From Candidatus Methanoperedens sp. (GTDB taxonomy: Archaea > Halobacteriota > Methanosarcinia > Methanosarcinales > Methanoperedenaceae), in NCBI GenBank assembly GCA_027460525.1, contig JAPZAS010000015.1:124001-188000 (forward strand): a stretch of DNA of 64,000 nt, given 5' to 3'. The notes below the pieces were generated by a model. That model was not told where the DNA came from and did not search any database. It saw nothing but the letters and a program-made list of their open reading frames with translations. The position numbers and the translations under genes were made by a program. Below are positions 33,983 to 42,657 of this stretch, piece by piece (the stretch's first letter is position 1; the number at the start of each line of letters is the position of its first letter).

Positions 33983-33988
33983 TGCATA

Positions 33989-34975
33989 TCACCCGCTATC
34001 GCGAAGTATTGTTCCGTTCCTGTTTAAGAGCACAACCCTTTTTCCCGATTTTTTTACCGCCTCTCCCAGTGCACGGTCGATAAGGGGATTTTCAGGAGCA
34101 TCATCGACCAGTTCCTGAATCGAGAGGTATCCGCTGCCTTTTAAAAGATATGGAGATGCCCATTTCAGTATCAGCCCGGGAAGCCCGGCGATTATCACTG
34201 TTGCATTTGTTTTTGCGGCTTTTAATCCCCTGGAAATGTCGCTTCCTATAAGTATAACCTCATAATCCGGGAAAAGCATATGCGAAAACCGAACACCAAG
34301 ACGCCCTGTGGTAAGAACGAGCTTATCTGCTTTCGTTATGAGTTCTTCCTTCATCTCACCCAGATGTTCGTTCCATGGTTCCACAAAACCAGTGGTTCCG
34401 AGAATGGATATTCCTCGTGTTATTCCCATTTTTCCATTGAGCGTCTGTTTTGCAACTTCTTCGCCATGCGGAGCAGAAATGGTAACGTATGCACCTTTTG
34501 CTCCTGTTTCCGAAAGCGCTTCTTTTATCGCTTCTTCTATCTGGCGCATGGGGGATGGAGTTATGGCTGGCACGCCTTTTTTTGAACCTATGCCTTCACC
34601 TGCTTTTATTATAACGGTATCATATTCCCTTGCTTCTGCTATGAGCTCCAGTCCTGATGTCACATCAAAGGCATGGTCGCCTGAGTCCTTCAGTGCCGAG
34701 GCTCTTCCGTTTTTTGCAAGAACAGGAAGTATGGCGCGAAGCCCGCTCGGTGTGGGGACTGAAATCTCCGATACCTCTTTTTTCAACGATAAAACAGCCG
34801 CCTTTGCCGCAGCCGCAGCGGTCGTACCCGTGGTGTAGCCCCGCCGCAGCATCGAGCCGTCCGATAACAGTACGTAGCGCCCGCTGGATATTTTTTGAGC
34901 GAGTTCTTCTATGGGTATTTTGGCACTTTTTACCCATTCATCAGGTATTTGAAACTTGTTAACAGGGTCTATCAT
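33989..34975 (-). CDS. cbiD: cobalt-precorrin-5B (C1)-methyltransferase
   Basis: Methylates C1 during anaerobic cobamide synthesis. The 328-residue protein has the characteristic RRGYTTGTTAAAAAKAA, ITPSPMRQIEEAIKEAL, GKMGITRGISILGTTG and VEPWNEH motifs. First gene of a cbiD-cbiE operon that is divergent from the flavodoxin gene. Confidence 0.96.
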   Translation of the reverse strand: MIDPVNKFQIPDEWVKSAKIPIEELAQKISSGRYVLLSDGSMLRRGYTTGTTAAAAAKAAVLSLKKEVSEISVPTPSGLRAILPVLAKNGRASALKDSGDHAFDVTSGLELIAEAREYDTVIIKAGEGIGSKKGVPAITPSPMRQIEEAIKEALSETGAKGAYVTISAPHGEEVAKQTLNGKMGITRGISILGTTGFVEPWNEHLGEMKEELITKADKLVLTTGRLGVRFSHMLFPDYEVILIGSDISRGLKAAKTNATVIIAGLPGLILKWASPYLLKGSGYLSIQELVDDAPENPLIDRALGEAVKKSGKRVVLLNRNGTILRDSG

Positions 34976-35068
34976 CGTATTCTATTGATTACCGTATCCA
35001 TTATTAAGCATGCTTTTTCTCATAGAAAAAGTAGAAATACACGAACGATAATTATAAATTGTGGGAGC

Positions 35069-35497
35069 ATGCCAAAACTTGTAATCATCTACGGCACAGG
35101 TTCGCATAATACAGAGCGGATGGCAGTTGCATTGGAAGAAGGCGCAAGAGCTGAAGGCATAGAGACCGTGCTGAAAAATGTAAATGATGCAGACAAGAAT
35201 GAACTCAGGGATGCCGATGCTGTGGCAATAGGATCGCCCAACTATAACCATGCCATGATGCCCACGGTTAAAAAATTCCTAAATGACATTTCGGATATTG
35301 ACCTATCGGGAAAAGTGGGTCTTGCTTTTGGTTCATACGGCTGGAGCTTTGAAGCCACAGATGAAATTAACAGTAAATTAAAATCGTTTGGCTCGGAAAT
35401 GATACAGGATTTATATGTGAAAAGGATGCCTGGCGATGAAGAGCTTGAGTTATGCAGGAGAGTTGGTTCATTGTTAGCGTGTAAAATCAAGAAGTAA
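35069..35497 (+). CDS. flavodoxin-like protein
   Basis: A 142-residue FMN-binding flavodoxin fold. The phosphate loop YGTGSHNTERMA, the SPNYNHAMMP segment and AFGSYGWSFEA resemble the C-terminal flavodoxin domain of FprA encoded at 36071, so it looks like a free-standing paralogue of that domain. Start chosen at 35069 because the family begins with MPKLVIIYG. Probably an electron carrier in the oxygen-defence group. Confidence 0.88.
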   Translation: MPKLVIIYGTGSHNTERMAVALEEGARAEGIETVLKNVNDADKNELRDADAVAIGSPNYNHAMMPTVKKFLNDISDIDLSGKVGLAFGSYGWSFEATDEINSKLKSFGSEMIQDLYVKRMPGDEELELCRRVGSLLACKIKK

Positions 35498-35506
35498 GGA
35501 GGTGCT

Positions 35507-35662
35507 ATGTGCAGCGTAGGCGATTCGTTCGGAGTAGAGCTTGAAGGCGGCATGGAACCGCATGAATATGAGTGCAATCACTGCGGAAAGACCTTCAAGG
35601 GCATAGGCACAGGTCAGACCTGTCCGAAATGCTATTCCAGAGATGTGAAATGCATTGAGTAA
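35507..35662 (+). CDS. mini rubredoxin-like/zinc-ribbon protein
   Basis: A 51-residue protein with CNHCGKTF and CPKCYS, two CxxC knuckles that could hold iron or zinc, and two further cysteines. It has a perfect AAGGAGG Shine-Dalgarno and starts 9 nt after the flavodoxin stop, so it is certainly cotranscribed. Spacing between knuckles (12 residues) is shorter than in true rubredoxin. It may pass electrons to the flavodiiron enzyme, or be structural; this is inferred from context. Confidence 0.75.
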   Translation: MCSVGDSFGVELEGGMEPHEYECNHCGKTFKGIGTGQTCPKCYSRDVKCIE

Positions 35663-35676
35663 AAAATAAGATTAAT

Positions 35677-35741
35677 CTTTGCGATCTCTGCGTCTCTGCG
35701 GTGAATAAAACCCACACCGCAAAGGCGCTAAGAGCGCAAAG
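35677..35741. repeat. imperfect 27-bp inverted repeat (CTTTGCG...CGCAAAG)
   Basis: CTTTGCGATCTCTGCGTCTC at the left and CACCGCAAAGGCGCTAAGAG then CGCAAAG at the right form an imperfect palindrome around an 11-bp centre. The CACCGCAAAGNCGCNAAGA type of sequence recurs in many environmental prokaryote genomes as a dispersed element. Here it lies between two small redox genes and may act as a transcript end. Confidence 0.6.
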
Positions 35742-35775
35742 TATTGGTATCAGGTTTTTGACCACAGGTAAAATT

Positions 35776-36021
35776 ATGAAAGTAACACTGATTCATGCGG
35801 ACTGGTGTCCCATTTGCCAGGCAACCAAGAAGCTGTGGAATGAGCTTCGGAAGGAACACCAGTTTGATTATGAAGAGGTGAACCTGACCTCGCCTCAGGG
35901 CATGGAGTATGTGAAAAAATATGCTTTACATGCGGTGCCTGCCACCTTGATTGATGATAAGGTCGCATTTTTAGGTCTGCCTGAAAAGGCAAAGGCGATA
36001 GAGGCTGTGAGAAGCATTTAA
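35776..36021 (+). CDS. thioredoxin/glutaredoxin-like protein
   Basis: An 81-residue thioredoxin-fold protein with the redox centre WCPIC (HADWCPICQATKKLW) and the cis-proline VPATLI. Start at 35776 is chosen because the frame upstream runs through the inverted repeat at 35677. It belongs to the redox gene group with flavodoxin and FprA and probably acts as a thiol-disulfide exchanger. Confidence 0.88.
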   Translation: MKVTLIHADWCPICQATKKLWNELRKEHQFDYEEVNLTSPQGMEYVKKYALHAVPATLIDDKVAFLGLPEKAKAIEAVRSI

Positions 36022-36070
36022 TAGAATTAAAACCAAAGTGGATTTCAATAGATAACGGAGTGTGAATAAA

Positions 36071-37267
36071 ATGGTTGTAGAATTAAAAGAAGGCGTGTAC
36101 TGGGTCGGCGCAGTTGACTGGAATATCAAGAAGTTTCACGGGCATGAATATTCAACGCACAGGGGCACTACGTATAATGCGTACCTGATTATCGATGAAA
36201 AAGTAGCTCTCGTGGATACTGTTTATGGTCCCTATTCCCATCAGATGATAGAGAACATTGAAAATATCATCGATGTCAAGAAAATTGATTACGTGATTGC
36301 AAACCATGCCGAGACAGATCATTCAGGCGGGCTTCCCGAATTGATGAAACTGATACCTGATGCCCCTGTCGTGGTCTCAGAGAAGGGAAAAGAAAGCATC
36401 TACAAACATTACCAGCACCACTGGAATTTCAAGGTTGTGAAAACCGGCGACAGCATAAGCCTCGGGAAAAACAGCCTTGTATTCGTAATGGCTCCCATGC
36501 TGCACTGGCCCGACAGCATGTTCACATACCTTACAGGCAAGAATATCCTGATGCCCAATGACGCCTTTGGCATGCACTACGCATCATCCGGGCGCTTCAA
36601 CGACGAGGTAGATGAGATCGAGGTGTACCAGGAAGCCATAAAATTCTATGCGAATATACTTACGCCTTTTTCCGAGCTTGTCATCAAGAAAATAGACGAG
36701 TTCAAGAAATTGAACATTCCTGTGGATATCATCGCCCCAAGCCACGGGATTATGTGGAGGAAAAATCCGATGCAGATCGTGAATAAATATTACGAATGGG
36801 CATCGGGGGGAAATGACGGCTCTGCTGTCATTATATACGATACCATGTGGAACGCCACGGAAAAAATGGCGCAGGCGATAGCCGAGGGGCTTGAAAAGGA
36901 AGGGGTGAAGTTCAAATTGTTCAACATGGCTGTTTGCGACCGCAATGATGTCCTGACTGAGGTTTTCAAAGCTAAGGGAATACTCATCGGCTCACCCGCA
37001 TTGAACAATGGTCTCCTGCCCACGATTAAGCCCATACTTGAGGATTTGAAAGGATTGAGGTTCAGGAACAAGGTGGGAGCAGCCTTCGGTTCATACGGCT
37101 GGAGCGGGGAGAACGTGAAGCTCATAGAGGAGAACCTTGAGAAAGCCAGGATCAAGGTGGTGCAGGAAGGTATTAAATTCAAGTGGCAGCCAACGATGGA
37201 TGAGCTTGAGAAGTGCGTGGAGTTCGGAAGGAGCTTTGCTACGGAGATGAAGGGTGGGGATAATTAA
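36071..37267 (+). CDS. fprA: F420H2 oxidase, A-type flavoprotein
   Basis: FprA reduces oxygen to water with coenzyme F420H2 and protects methanogens from oxygen. The 398-residue protein has the metallo-beta-lactamase di-iron domain with ligands His79, Glu81, Asp83, His84, His145, Asp164 and His225 (NHAETDHSGG, APMLHWPDS, MPNDAF, APSHG) and a C-terminal flavodoxin domain from about 252 (AVIIYDTMWNATEKMAQAI). A GTG at 36062 is an alternative start; ATG 36071 fits the family. Confidence 0.96.
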   Translation: MVVELKEGVYWVGAVDWNIKKFHGHEYSTHRGTTYNAYLIIDEKVALVDTVYGPYSHQMIENIENIIDVKKIDYVIANHAETDHSGGLPELMKLIPDAPVVVSEKGKESIYKHYQHHWNFKVVKTGDSISLGKNSLVFVMAPMLHWPDSMFTYLTGKNILMPNDAFGMHYASSGRFNDEVDEIEVYQEAIKFYANILTPFSELVIKKIDEFKKLNIPVDIIAPSHGIMWRKNPMQIVNKYYEWASGGNDGSAVIIYDTMWNATEKMAQAIAEGLEKEGVKFKLFNMAVCDRNDVLTEVFKAKGILIGSPALNNGLLPTIKPILEDLKGLRFRNKVGAAFGSYGWSGENVKLIEENLEKARIKVVQEGIKFKWQPTMDELEKCVEFGRSFATEMKGGDN

Positions 37268-37330
37268 CCGCAGATGAACGCAGATTCTTTACAGGGCTCT
37301 CAGTAACGCAGCGCGGACAATGGTTATTAT

Positions 37331-37612
37331 ATGAACATCCGTTACTATACCGATTCAGAAACAGGTCTGCCCCATATCTACAGACATTATGTATCTGAAG
37401 ACGAGGTAAAGGATGTTTTATTAAAGCCTGGGGAAGATCGCTCAGGAAGAGCTAGTTCACGGGTTGCCATTGGTCAATCCCGCGCTGGACGGTACCTGAA
37501 GGTTATCTACATTCTTGACCTTGAGCCAAAAAGTATTTTTGTCATAACAGCCTTTGATTTAATTGGCAAACCATTAATGGCTTATAAACGCAGGAGCCAA
37601 AAGAAAAAATGA
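37331..37612 (+). CDS. DUF4258/BrnT-like putative toxin
   Basis: A 93-residue basic protein (MNIRYYTDSETGLPHIYRHY, VSEDEVKDVLLKPGEDRSGR, YLKVIYILDLEPKSIFVITA) with the fold pattern of RelE/BrnT-like DUF4258 proteins. Its stop overlaps the start of the next gene by 4 nt, a TA-like arrangement with the toxin first. Confidence 0.72.
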   Translation: MNIRYYTDSETGLPHIYRHYVSEDEVKDVLLKPGEDRSGRASSRVAIGQSRAGRYLKVIYILDLEPKSIFVITAFDLIGKPLMAYKRRSQKKK

Positions 37613-37842
37613 AGAAAAGTAAATTTCCCAAAGGTTGGGATGAAGAGAGAGTGAGGAAAGTTCTAGCTCATTATGAAAAACAAACCGAGGAGGAAGCCGT
37701 AGCAGAGGATGAGGCGGCGTATGAGACCAGAACCCAGACTGCGATGGACATCCCTGTTCAATTAGTTCCTAAAATCAGGGAACTTATCGCAAAGCATCAT
37801 GCATTACATGATGTTGAAACAACCGCAGATAATATGGGCTAA
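37609..37842 (+). CDS. putative antitoxin partner of the DUF4258-like protein
   Basis: A 77-residue acidic protein beginning MKKSKFPKGWDEERVRKVLA, then HYEKQTEEEAVAEDEAAYE, and ending in an alpha-helical segment (VQLVPKIRELIAKHHA). This type of protein is regularly found next to DUF4258-like toxins. The antitoxin role is inferred from size, charge and coupling. Confidence 0.7.
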   Translation: MKKSKFPKGWDEERVRKVLAHYEKQTEEEAVAEDEAAYETRTQTAMDIPVQLVPKIRELIAKHHALHDVETTADNMG

Positions 37843-37902
37843 AAGATCGATACAATGGAATTGTTTCTCGATGAAATCTTCGTGTCGCTATCTTCGCGGT
37901 TG

Positions 37903-38022
37903 ATGCCCGTTACTAAAACACGCGCACTCCTCATCGCAGGCACAGGCAGCGGCGTGGGGAAAACCACAGTCGCGCTCGGCATGATTGCGCGCCACCACCA
38001 GGAAGGCTTACGTTCTATTTAA
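37903..38022 (+). pseudogene. duplicated 5' end of cbiA
   Basis: A 39-codon frame (MPVTKTRALLIAGTGSGVGK, TTVALGMIARHHQEG) that copies the P-loop start of cbiA. A stretch of about 52 bp from 37921 is identical to 38798 onwards, then similarity fades after about 30 further bases. The TumA/TumE-like module lies between this fragment and intact cbiA, mirroring the lhr tail duplications at the other TA island. Confidence 0.88.
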
Positions 38023-38067
38023 AGCCTGTCACAAAAGTTAAATAAGAATGCCGGCATAAAATGAATC

Positions 38068-38343
38068 ATGGATGTTGCTATTTCCGAAGATGTGGCGCCT
38101 GTGATAAAGGACTCGATTCACAGAGAGATTTTACTCTTAGAGTCTAAGATAACTTTGGTGAAAAATGAAATAAAGCAGTTCGAAGAAAAGTATCATTTAG
38201 CCTCACCCGAATTCCTGAAGAAGTTCGAAAAGGGAGACCTTGGGGATTCACAGGATTATTTTGAGTGGTGGGGACTGATAAAAGGTCTTAAGACGCTGGA
38301 AGAAAGGCTGAACAAGGCTAAAGCGGTGAGCACTTATTGGTAG
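38068..38343 (+). CDS. TumA-like putative antitoxin
   Basis: A 91-residue helical protein (DSIHREILLLESKITLVKNE, IKQFEEKYHLASPEFLKKFE, YFEWWGLIKGLKTLEERL). Proteins of this kind often precede TumE/DUF6516 toxins. It overlaps the toxin by 7 nt. Antitoxin role is inferred from pairing. Confidence 0.72.
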   Translation: MDVAISEDVAPVIKDSIHREILLLESKITLVKNEIKQFEEKYHLASPEFLKKFEKGDLGDSQDYFEWWGLIKGLKTLEERLNKAKAVSTYW

Positions 38344-38717
38344 TTGCTGATTATTTTAAAACAGTAGAGCGATTGTTGAGCAACTCCAAGCTCATTGTAG
38401 ATAAAACAGTTGATTTTAAAGAATTCAGCAGCGATGAAGGTATGGCAAGAGGGCGGCTATTATTCTTGGGCGGATACGTGCTTACGTTTATGGAGTACAT
38501 CCAGACAGGAAAAGAGCGACTCAAGTATAGATTCAATCTCACTGATGGTAAAGGCAATATGATTTTTAGATACGATAATGCCGCTCACCATAAGGAAGAC
38601 TATACTTACCCGCACCACAAACACGTAAGCACCGGGGTCAAACCTTCAAAAGAGATCGGACTCGCTGAAGTTTTGTCCGAGATTGAGAGCATGATATTAG
38701 CCAAATTTGAGAGTTAA
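38337..38717 (+). CDS. TumE-like (DUF6516) putative toxin
   Basis: A 126-residue protein with the TumE pattern: YVLTFMEYIQTGKERLKYRF, NLTDGKGNMIFRYDNAAHHK, YTYPHHKHVSTG and an acidic C-terminal helix. The HH-rich YPHHKHV is the family hallmark. It begins with TTG, overlapping the upstream gene, and ends 55 nt before cbiA. Confidence 0.78.
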   Translation: MVVADYFKTVERLLSNSKLIVDKTVDFKEFSSDEGMARGRLLFLGGYVLTFMEYIQTGKERLKYRFNLTDGKGNMIFRYDNAAHHKEDYTYPHHKHVSTGVKPSKEIGLAEVLSEIESMILAKFES

Positions 38718-38772
38718 ATTTCATGGCTGCTCAAAGGTTTAGCTTATATCTCTTCATGCTTATTTCTATGCG

Positions 38773-40116
38773 ATGACATCCGCCAAAACTCGCGCACTCC
38801 TCATCGCAGGCACAGGCAGCGGCGTGGGGAAAACCACAGTCGCAATGGGTTTGATGGCAGCGCTCAGCAAAAAGTACAAAGTCCAGCCCTTCAAGGTCGG
38901 ACCCGATTTCATCGACCCCTCCCACCACACACGCATATGCGGTCGCCCTTCAAGGAATCTCGACAGCTTCATGATGGGAGAGCGTGGAGTGCTTGAGATA
39001 TTCAAACGAGGCTCGCAGGGCGCTGATTTTTGCATAATAGAAGGGGTGATGGGTCTTTTTGACGGGCTTGATTCCACAGAAGTTGCAAGCACAGCCCATG
39101 TTGCCAAGATTCTGGATGTACCTGTTGTGCTGGTTGTCAATGCACATGGAGTCTCGCGCAGCATTGCCGCTGTTGTCAAGGGTTTTAGCGAATTTGACAG
39201 CGTCAATATTCAGGGAATAATCCTCAATAACACGGGTGGCAGCAGGCATGTTAAACTTATAATGGATTCGCTGCACAGCGCAGGCATCAAAATTCCCGTC
39301 ACAGGAGCGCTTCCAAGAAATCCTGAATTATCAATCCCTTCGCGACACCTTGGTCTTCACATGGCAGGTGAAAGCAGCCAGAATATAGTGGTGCTGTCAG
39401 AGTTTATTGAAAAGCATATCAACATGGAATCGGTAAAAGCAATAGCAAGCAACTTCAGCTCGCCAGATGTCGCTCTAAACGAGCCTGAGGAAAGATTCGA
39501 TGCCAGAATAGGCATTGCCCAGGACAGCGCCTTTTGTTTCTATTACCAGGATTCGTTAGATGCCCTCAAAAGTCTGGGAGCAGAGCTTGTTTTTTTCAGC
39601 CCGATGAGCGACGAGCTGCCGGAGGTGGACGGCATTTATCTCGGAGGAGGGTATCCTGAGCTATATGCGCGTGAACTTGAAGCCTCTCCAGCCCGCCGAC
39701 AGATTAAAAAAGCAGCAGATGACGGAATGCCGATATACGGAGAATGCGGGGCGCTGCTGTATTTGAATGAAAGTCTTGAGACTGACCGAAGTTATAAAAT
39801 GGCAGGCGTTCTTGGGGCAAGTTCAAGGATGACCGATAAGCTTGCTGCGCTCGGTTATACAGAGGCTGAAACCACAGCCGACTCGCCCATTGCACTGAAA
39901 GGCAAAATAATCAGGGGGCATGAGTTCCACTATTCGGTAACAGATAGCGACAGGGATGCGCATTATGTTTATAAACTGAGGCGAGGAAAAGGGATTATCG
40001 CTGGGAAGGATGGTCTGCTCGAGCATAATACCTTGGCAAGCTACATGCATACCCATCCAGCCTCGAATTCGTTTGAAGAGTTTTTACAACATTGCAGTAA
40101 ATATAGATCACGATAG
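38773..40116 (+). CDS. cbiA: cobyrinate (or Ni-sirohydrochlorin) a,c-diamide synthase
   Basis: A 447-residue ATP- and glutamine-dependent amidase of the CbiA/CobB family. The N-terminal P-loop GTGSGVGKTT (residues 12-21) and the C-terminal glutaminase with nucleophile Cys in GECGALLYL and HEFHYS are present. Two close paralogues exist in methanogens: CbiA for cobamides and CfbB for coenzyme F430; sequence inspection alone does not decide. Nearby cbiD/cbiE favour cobamide synthesis. Its 5' end is duplicated at 37903. Confidence 0.9.
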   Translation: MTSAKTRALLIAGTGSGVGKTTVAMGLMAALSKKYKVQPFKVGPDFIDPSHHTRICGRPSRNLDSFMMGERGVLEIFKRGSQGADFCIIEGVMGLFDGLDSTEVASTAHVAKILDVPVVLVVNAHGVSRSIAAVVKGFSEFDSVNIQGIILNNTGGSRHVKLIMDSLHSAGIKIPVTGALPRNPELSIPSRHLGLHMAGESSQNIVVLSEFIEKHINMESVKAIASNFSSPDVALNEPEERFDARIGIAQDSAFCFYYQDSLDALKSLGAELVFFSPMSDELPEVDGIYLGGGYPELYARELEASPARRQIKKAADDGMPIYGECGALLYLNESLETDRSYKMAGVLGASSRMTDKLAALGYTEAETTADSPIALKGKIIRGHEFHYSVTDSDRDAHYVYKLRRGKGIIAGKDGLLEHNTLASYMHTHPASNSFEEFLQHCSKYRSR

Positions 40117-40222
40117 CACGAGTGGACAAAAGTATTTTGATACAAGTTTAGTATCCTGATCAGGAAAAAAATCTCCTTTTAATGGAAAGACATAAATAGT
40201 CTCCTAAATCAAATCATTAATT

Positions 40223-41533
40223 ATGACAGAGAGCGAAGCGGCATGTAGTGTAAGCATTTCCCAGTTTAACCCGATTATCTCAATACCCGCGGATTCAAAA
40301 TATTCCCTTGTCTGCACAGGCTGCGGAGGCGTTTATTTTGACGACAGCCTGAAATGTCCCTCTGATAATGCGCTGCTGCGTACAAATTACAGGAATAAAA
40401 AGCTCAATTTAAAAAATGTCCGCGGAATTGGAAAATTCCATGACTGGCTGCCCGTACATGAGATAATAACATCAGATTCCGGTCCTGTCACCTACAAAAG
40501 CACAGAGCTTGCAACCGAGCTGGGACTGAAGAATCTGTTCATCGGTTTTAATGGTTACTGGCCAGAAAGAGGGGCTTTTATTAAAACATGCAGTTTCAAG
40601 GAGCTTGAAGCCTTCCCCACCCTTCAGAAATTCAGAAATTCCGGTACATCGCTCGTACTTGCTTCAGCAGGAAATACTGCGCGTGCATTTGCGCATGTAT
40701 CGGCATTAACCGGGGTAAAAGTGTACATTGTCATCCCGGCAAGCGGAGTTCCGAGGATGTGGCTCCCAGAAGAGCCCACTGATTCCATAAACATTATACA
40801 GATGGGTCCCAATTGCGATTATACCGATTCCATACATCTTGCAGAGCGGCTTTCTGCCATGTCTGGAATGCGGGCAGAAGGCGGAGCGAGAAATGTAGCG
40901 CGCAGGGACGGGATGGGAACTGTAATGCTCGATGCGTCGGTGTTTATGAAACGAATGCCAGACCATTATTTCCAGGCTATAGGAAGCGGAACAGGGGGTA
41001 TTGCAGCATGGGAAGCCTCGCTTCGACTCCTTGAGGACGGAAGATTCGGCATGAAATTGCCAGAGCTTCATCTTTCCCAGAACCTGCCTTTTGCGCCAAT
41101 GCTCAATGCCTGGAAGGCAGGAAGACGTGAAATCATTAAAGATATCGATATGCCGGAGCCGAAAAAACTCATACATGAGATGTATGCCGATATCCTGTCC
41201 AACCGTGAGCCTCCTTATTCCGTCACAGGTGGCGTGTATGATGCGCTATGTTCAACTAACGGTAGCATGTACGGGATTTCCAACAGCGAAACTAAAACCG
41301 CACAGCAATTGTTCGAAAGCGTAGAAGGAATTGATATCTTCCCGCCTGCTGCAGTCGCAGTGGCATCCTTAATCCATGCTGTGGAGAGCGGGAAAGTGGA
41401 AGCCGATGAACATATCTTATTGAATATAACAGGCGGGGGAGTGAAGAGGCTTGAGCAGGATTATCATCTCTATAAGATAGAGCCGGCAGCACACGCCGAA
41501 AATGCAACCGTCTCACTTTCTGAAATAATTTAA
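40223..41533 (+). CDS. cysteate synthase
   Basis: A PLP enzyme of the threonine synthase family that makes L-cysteate from phosphoserine and sulfite for coenzyme M synthesis in Methanosarcinales. The 436-residue protein has an N-terminal zinc-ribbon-like CTGCGG, the PLP-lysine region TCSFKELEAF (instead of SFKDR of threonine synthase), LASAGNTARAFAHVSALTG and the glycine-rich ITGGG. Placement immediately before comDE supports the cysteate synthase assignment over threonine synthase. Confidence 0.93.
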   Translation: MTESEAACSVSISQFNPIISIPADSKYSLVCTGCGGVYFDDSLKCPSDNALLRTNYRNKKLNLKNVRGIGKFHDWLPVHEIITSDSGPVTYKSTELATELGLKNLFIGFNGYWPERGAFIKTCSFKELEAFPTLQKFRNSGTSLVLASAGNTARAFAHVSALTGVKVYIVIPASGVPRMWLPEEPTDSINIIQMGPNCDYTDSIHLAERLSAMSGMRAEGGARNVARRDGMGTVMLDASVFMKRMPDHYFQAIGSGTGGIAAWEASLRLLEDGRFGMKLPELHLSQNLPFAPMLNAWKAGRREIIKDIDMPEPKKLIHEMYADILSNREPPYSVTGGVYDALCSTNGSMYGISNSETKTAQQLFESVEGIDIFPPAAVAVASLIHAVESGKVEADEHILLNITGGGVKRLEQDYHLYKIEPAAHAENATVSLSEII

Positions 41534-41547
41534 AAAGGTTTTTCTTG

Positions 41548-42657
41548 ATGGAAAGTCCGGAGCGCAGGGTCGTTGAGATTCTTAAAAATAACAGGATTGA
41601 TGTTGCGGCTACATTGCCGTGCGACAGGATAAAAGTGCTGCTTCCCCTTATAAGCCAGAACATAAATACCATTCCCCTCACCCGCGAGGAAAACGGCGTG
41701 GGGATATGTGCTGGTGCGTATCTTGGGGGTGGAAGACCGATTATGGTTATCCAGAGTACTGGTCTTGGCAATATGATAAATGCTCTTCTTTCCCTTAATC
41801 TTACCTACGGGATACCGCTGCCCGTACTGGCAAGCTGGCGGGGTATCTACAAGGAATCAATAGAAGCCCAGATACAGTTTGGAAAGAGAATGCCGGGGAT
41901 TCTGGAATCGGCTGGTTTAGCAACTACTATAATCAAGTCCAGAGATGAACTGGATAATATCGACCTTGCAATCAAGGATTCTTTCAGTAATAACCACCCG
42001 CATATTATCCTGATTTCTCCTGCAGCATGGGAAAACCCGTCCGGTGATATCCCCGCACCTCTGGAGATAACCCCGCGAATCTCGGAATTGAATTTTAAAT
42101 CAAAGATAAGAAAACCTGTAATGACAAGATACGATGCAATTGGAATAGTTGCAGGATTGAGCGGTGACGATATTATAATTTCAAACCTTGGTTTCCCCTC
42201 CAAGGAATTATATATGATTAAGGACAGGGAGCTTAATTTCTACATGCTGGGTTCGATGGGGCTGGCATCCTCTATCGGGCTTGGGCTGGCGCTTGTTCAA
42301 AAGAAGCGTGTGTACGTGATCGACGGCGATGGGAGCCTTCTCATGAATCCGAATGTGTTGATTAGCATAGGAGCATATAACCCCCAGAACCTTAGTATTA
42401 TTGCCGTGGACAATGCCGCGTACGGCTCAACCGGAAATCAGGGAACTTGCACGTACAACCAGATAGACCTTGAACTACTGGCTAAAGTTAGCGGAATAAA
42501 AAATACAATAAAAGTGCATTCAAAAAAGGAATTGAAAGAGGCGCTGCTTCGCAAAGTGAGTTTTATTCACGCTGTTGTGAAACCACTCAATGTGAATTGC
42601 AGTGAGATTCCCTTTTCTGCAAATGAGATTAAACAGAGATTTATGAAAGCAATCTAA
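41548..42657 (+). CDS. comDE: sulfopyruvate decarboxylase, fused ComD-ComE
   Basis: Converts sulfopyruvate to sulfoacetaldehyde in coenzyme M synthesis. The 369-residue protein joins the alpha part (ComD; EENGVGICAGAYLGGGRPIM) with the beta part (ComE) carrying the thiamine diphosphate motif GDGSLLMNPNVL and VDNAAYGSTGNQGT. In several methanogens these are two genes; the fusion is typical of Methanosarcinales. It starts 14 nt after cysteate synthase, so they form one operon. Confidence 0.93.
   Translation: MESPERRVVEILKNNRIDVAATLPCDRIKVLLPLISQNINTIPLTREENGVGICAGAYLGGGRPIMVIQSTGLGNMINALLSLNLTYGIPLPVLASWRGIYKESIEAQIQFGKRMPGILESAGLATTIIKSRDELDNIDLAIKDSFSNNHPHIILISPAAWENPSGDIPAPLEITPRISELNFKSKIRKPVMTRYDAIGIVAGLSGDDIIISNLGFPSKELYMIKDRELNFYMLGSMGLASSIGLGLALVQKKRVYVIDGDGSLLMNPNVLISIGAYNPQNLSIIAVDNAAYGSTGNQGTCTYNQIDLELLAKVSGIKNTIKVHSKKELKEALLRKVSFIHAVVKPLNVNCSEIPFSANEIKQRFMKAI

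Noticed and set aside
34895-35068. N-terminal extension of the flavodoxin gene
   Set aside because: It would overlap cbiD on the other strand and read through the intergenic promoter; the flavodoxin fold begins at 35069.
40223-41533. Threonine synthase
   Set aside because: The PLP-lysine context (TCSFKELEA) and direct linkage to comDE fit cysteate synthase.
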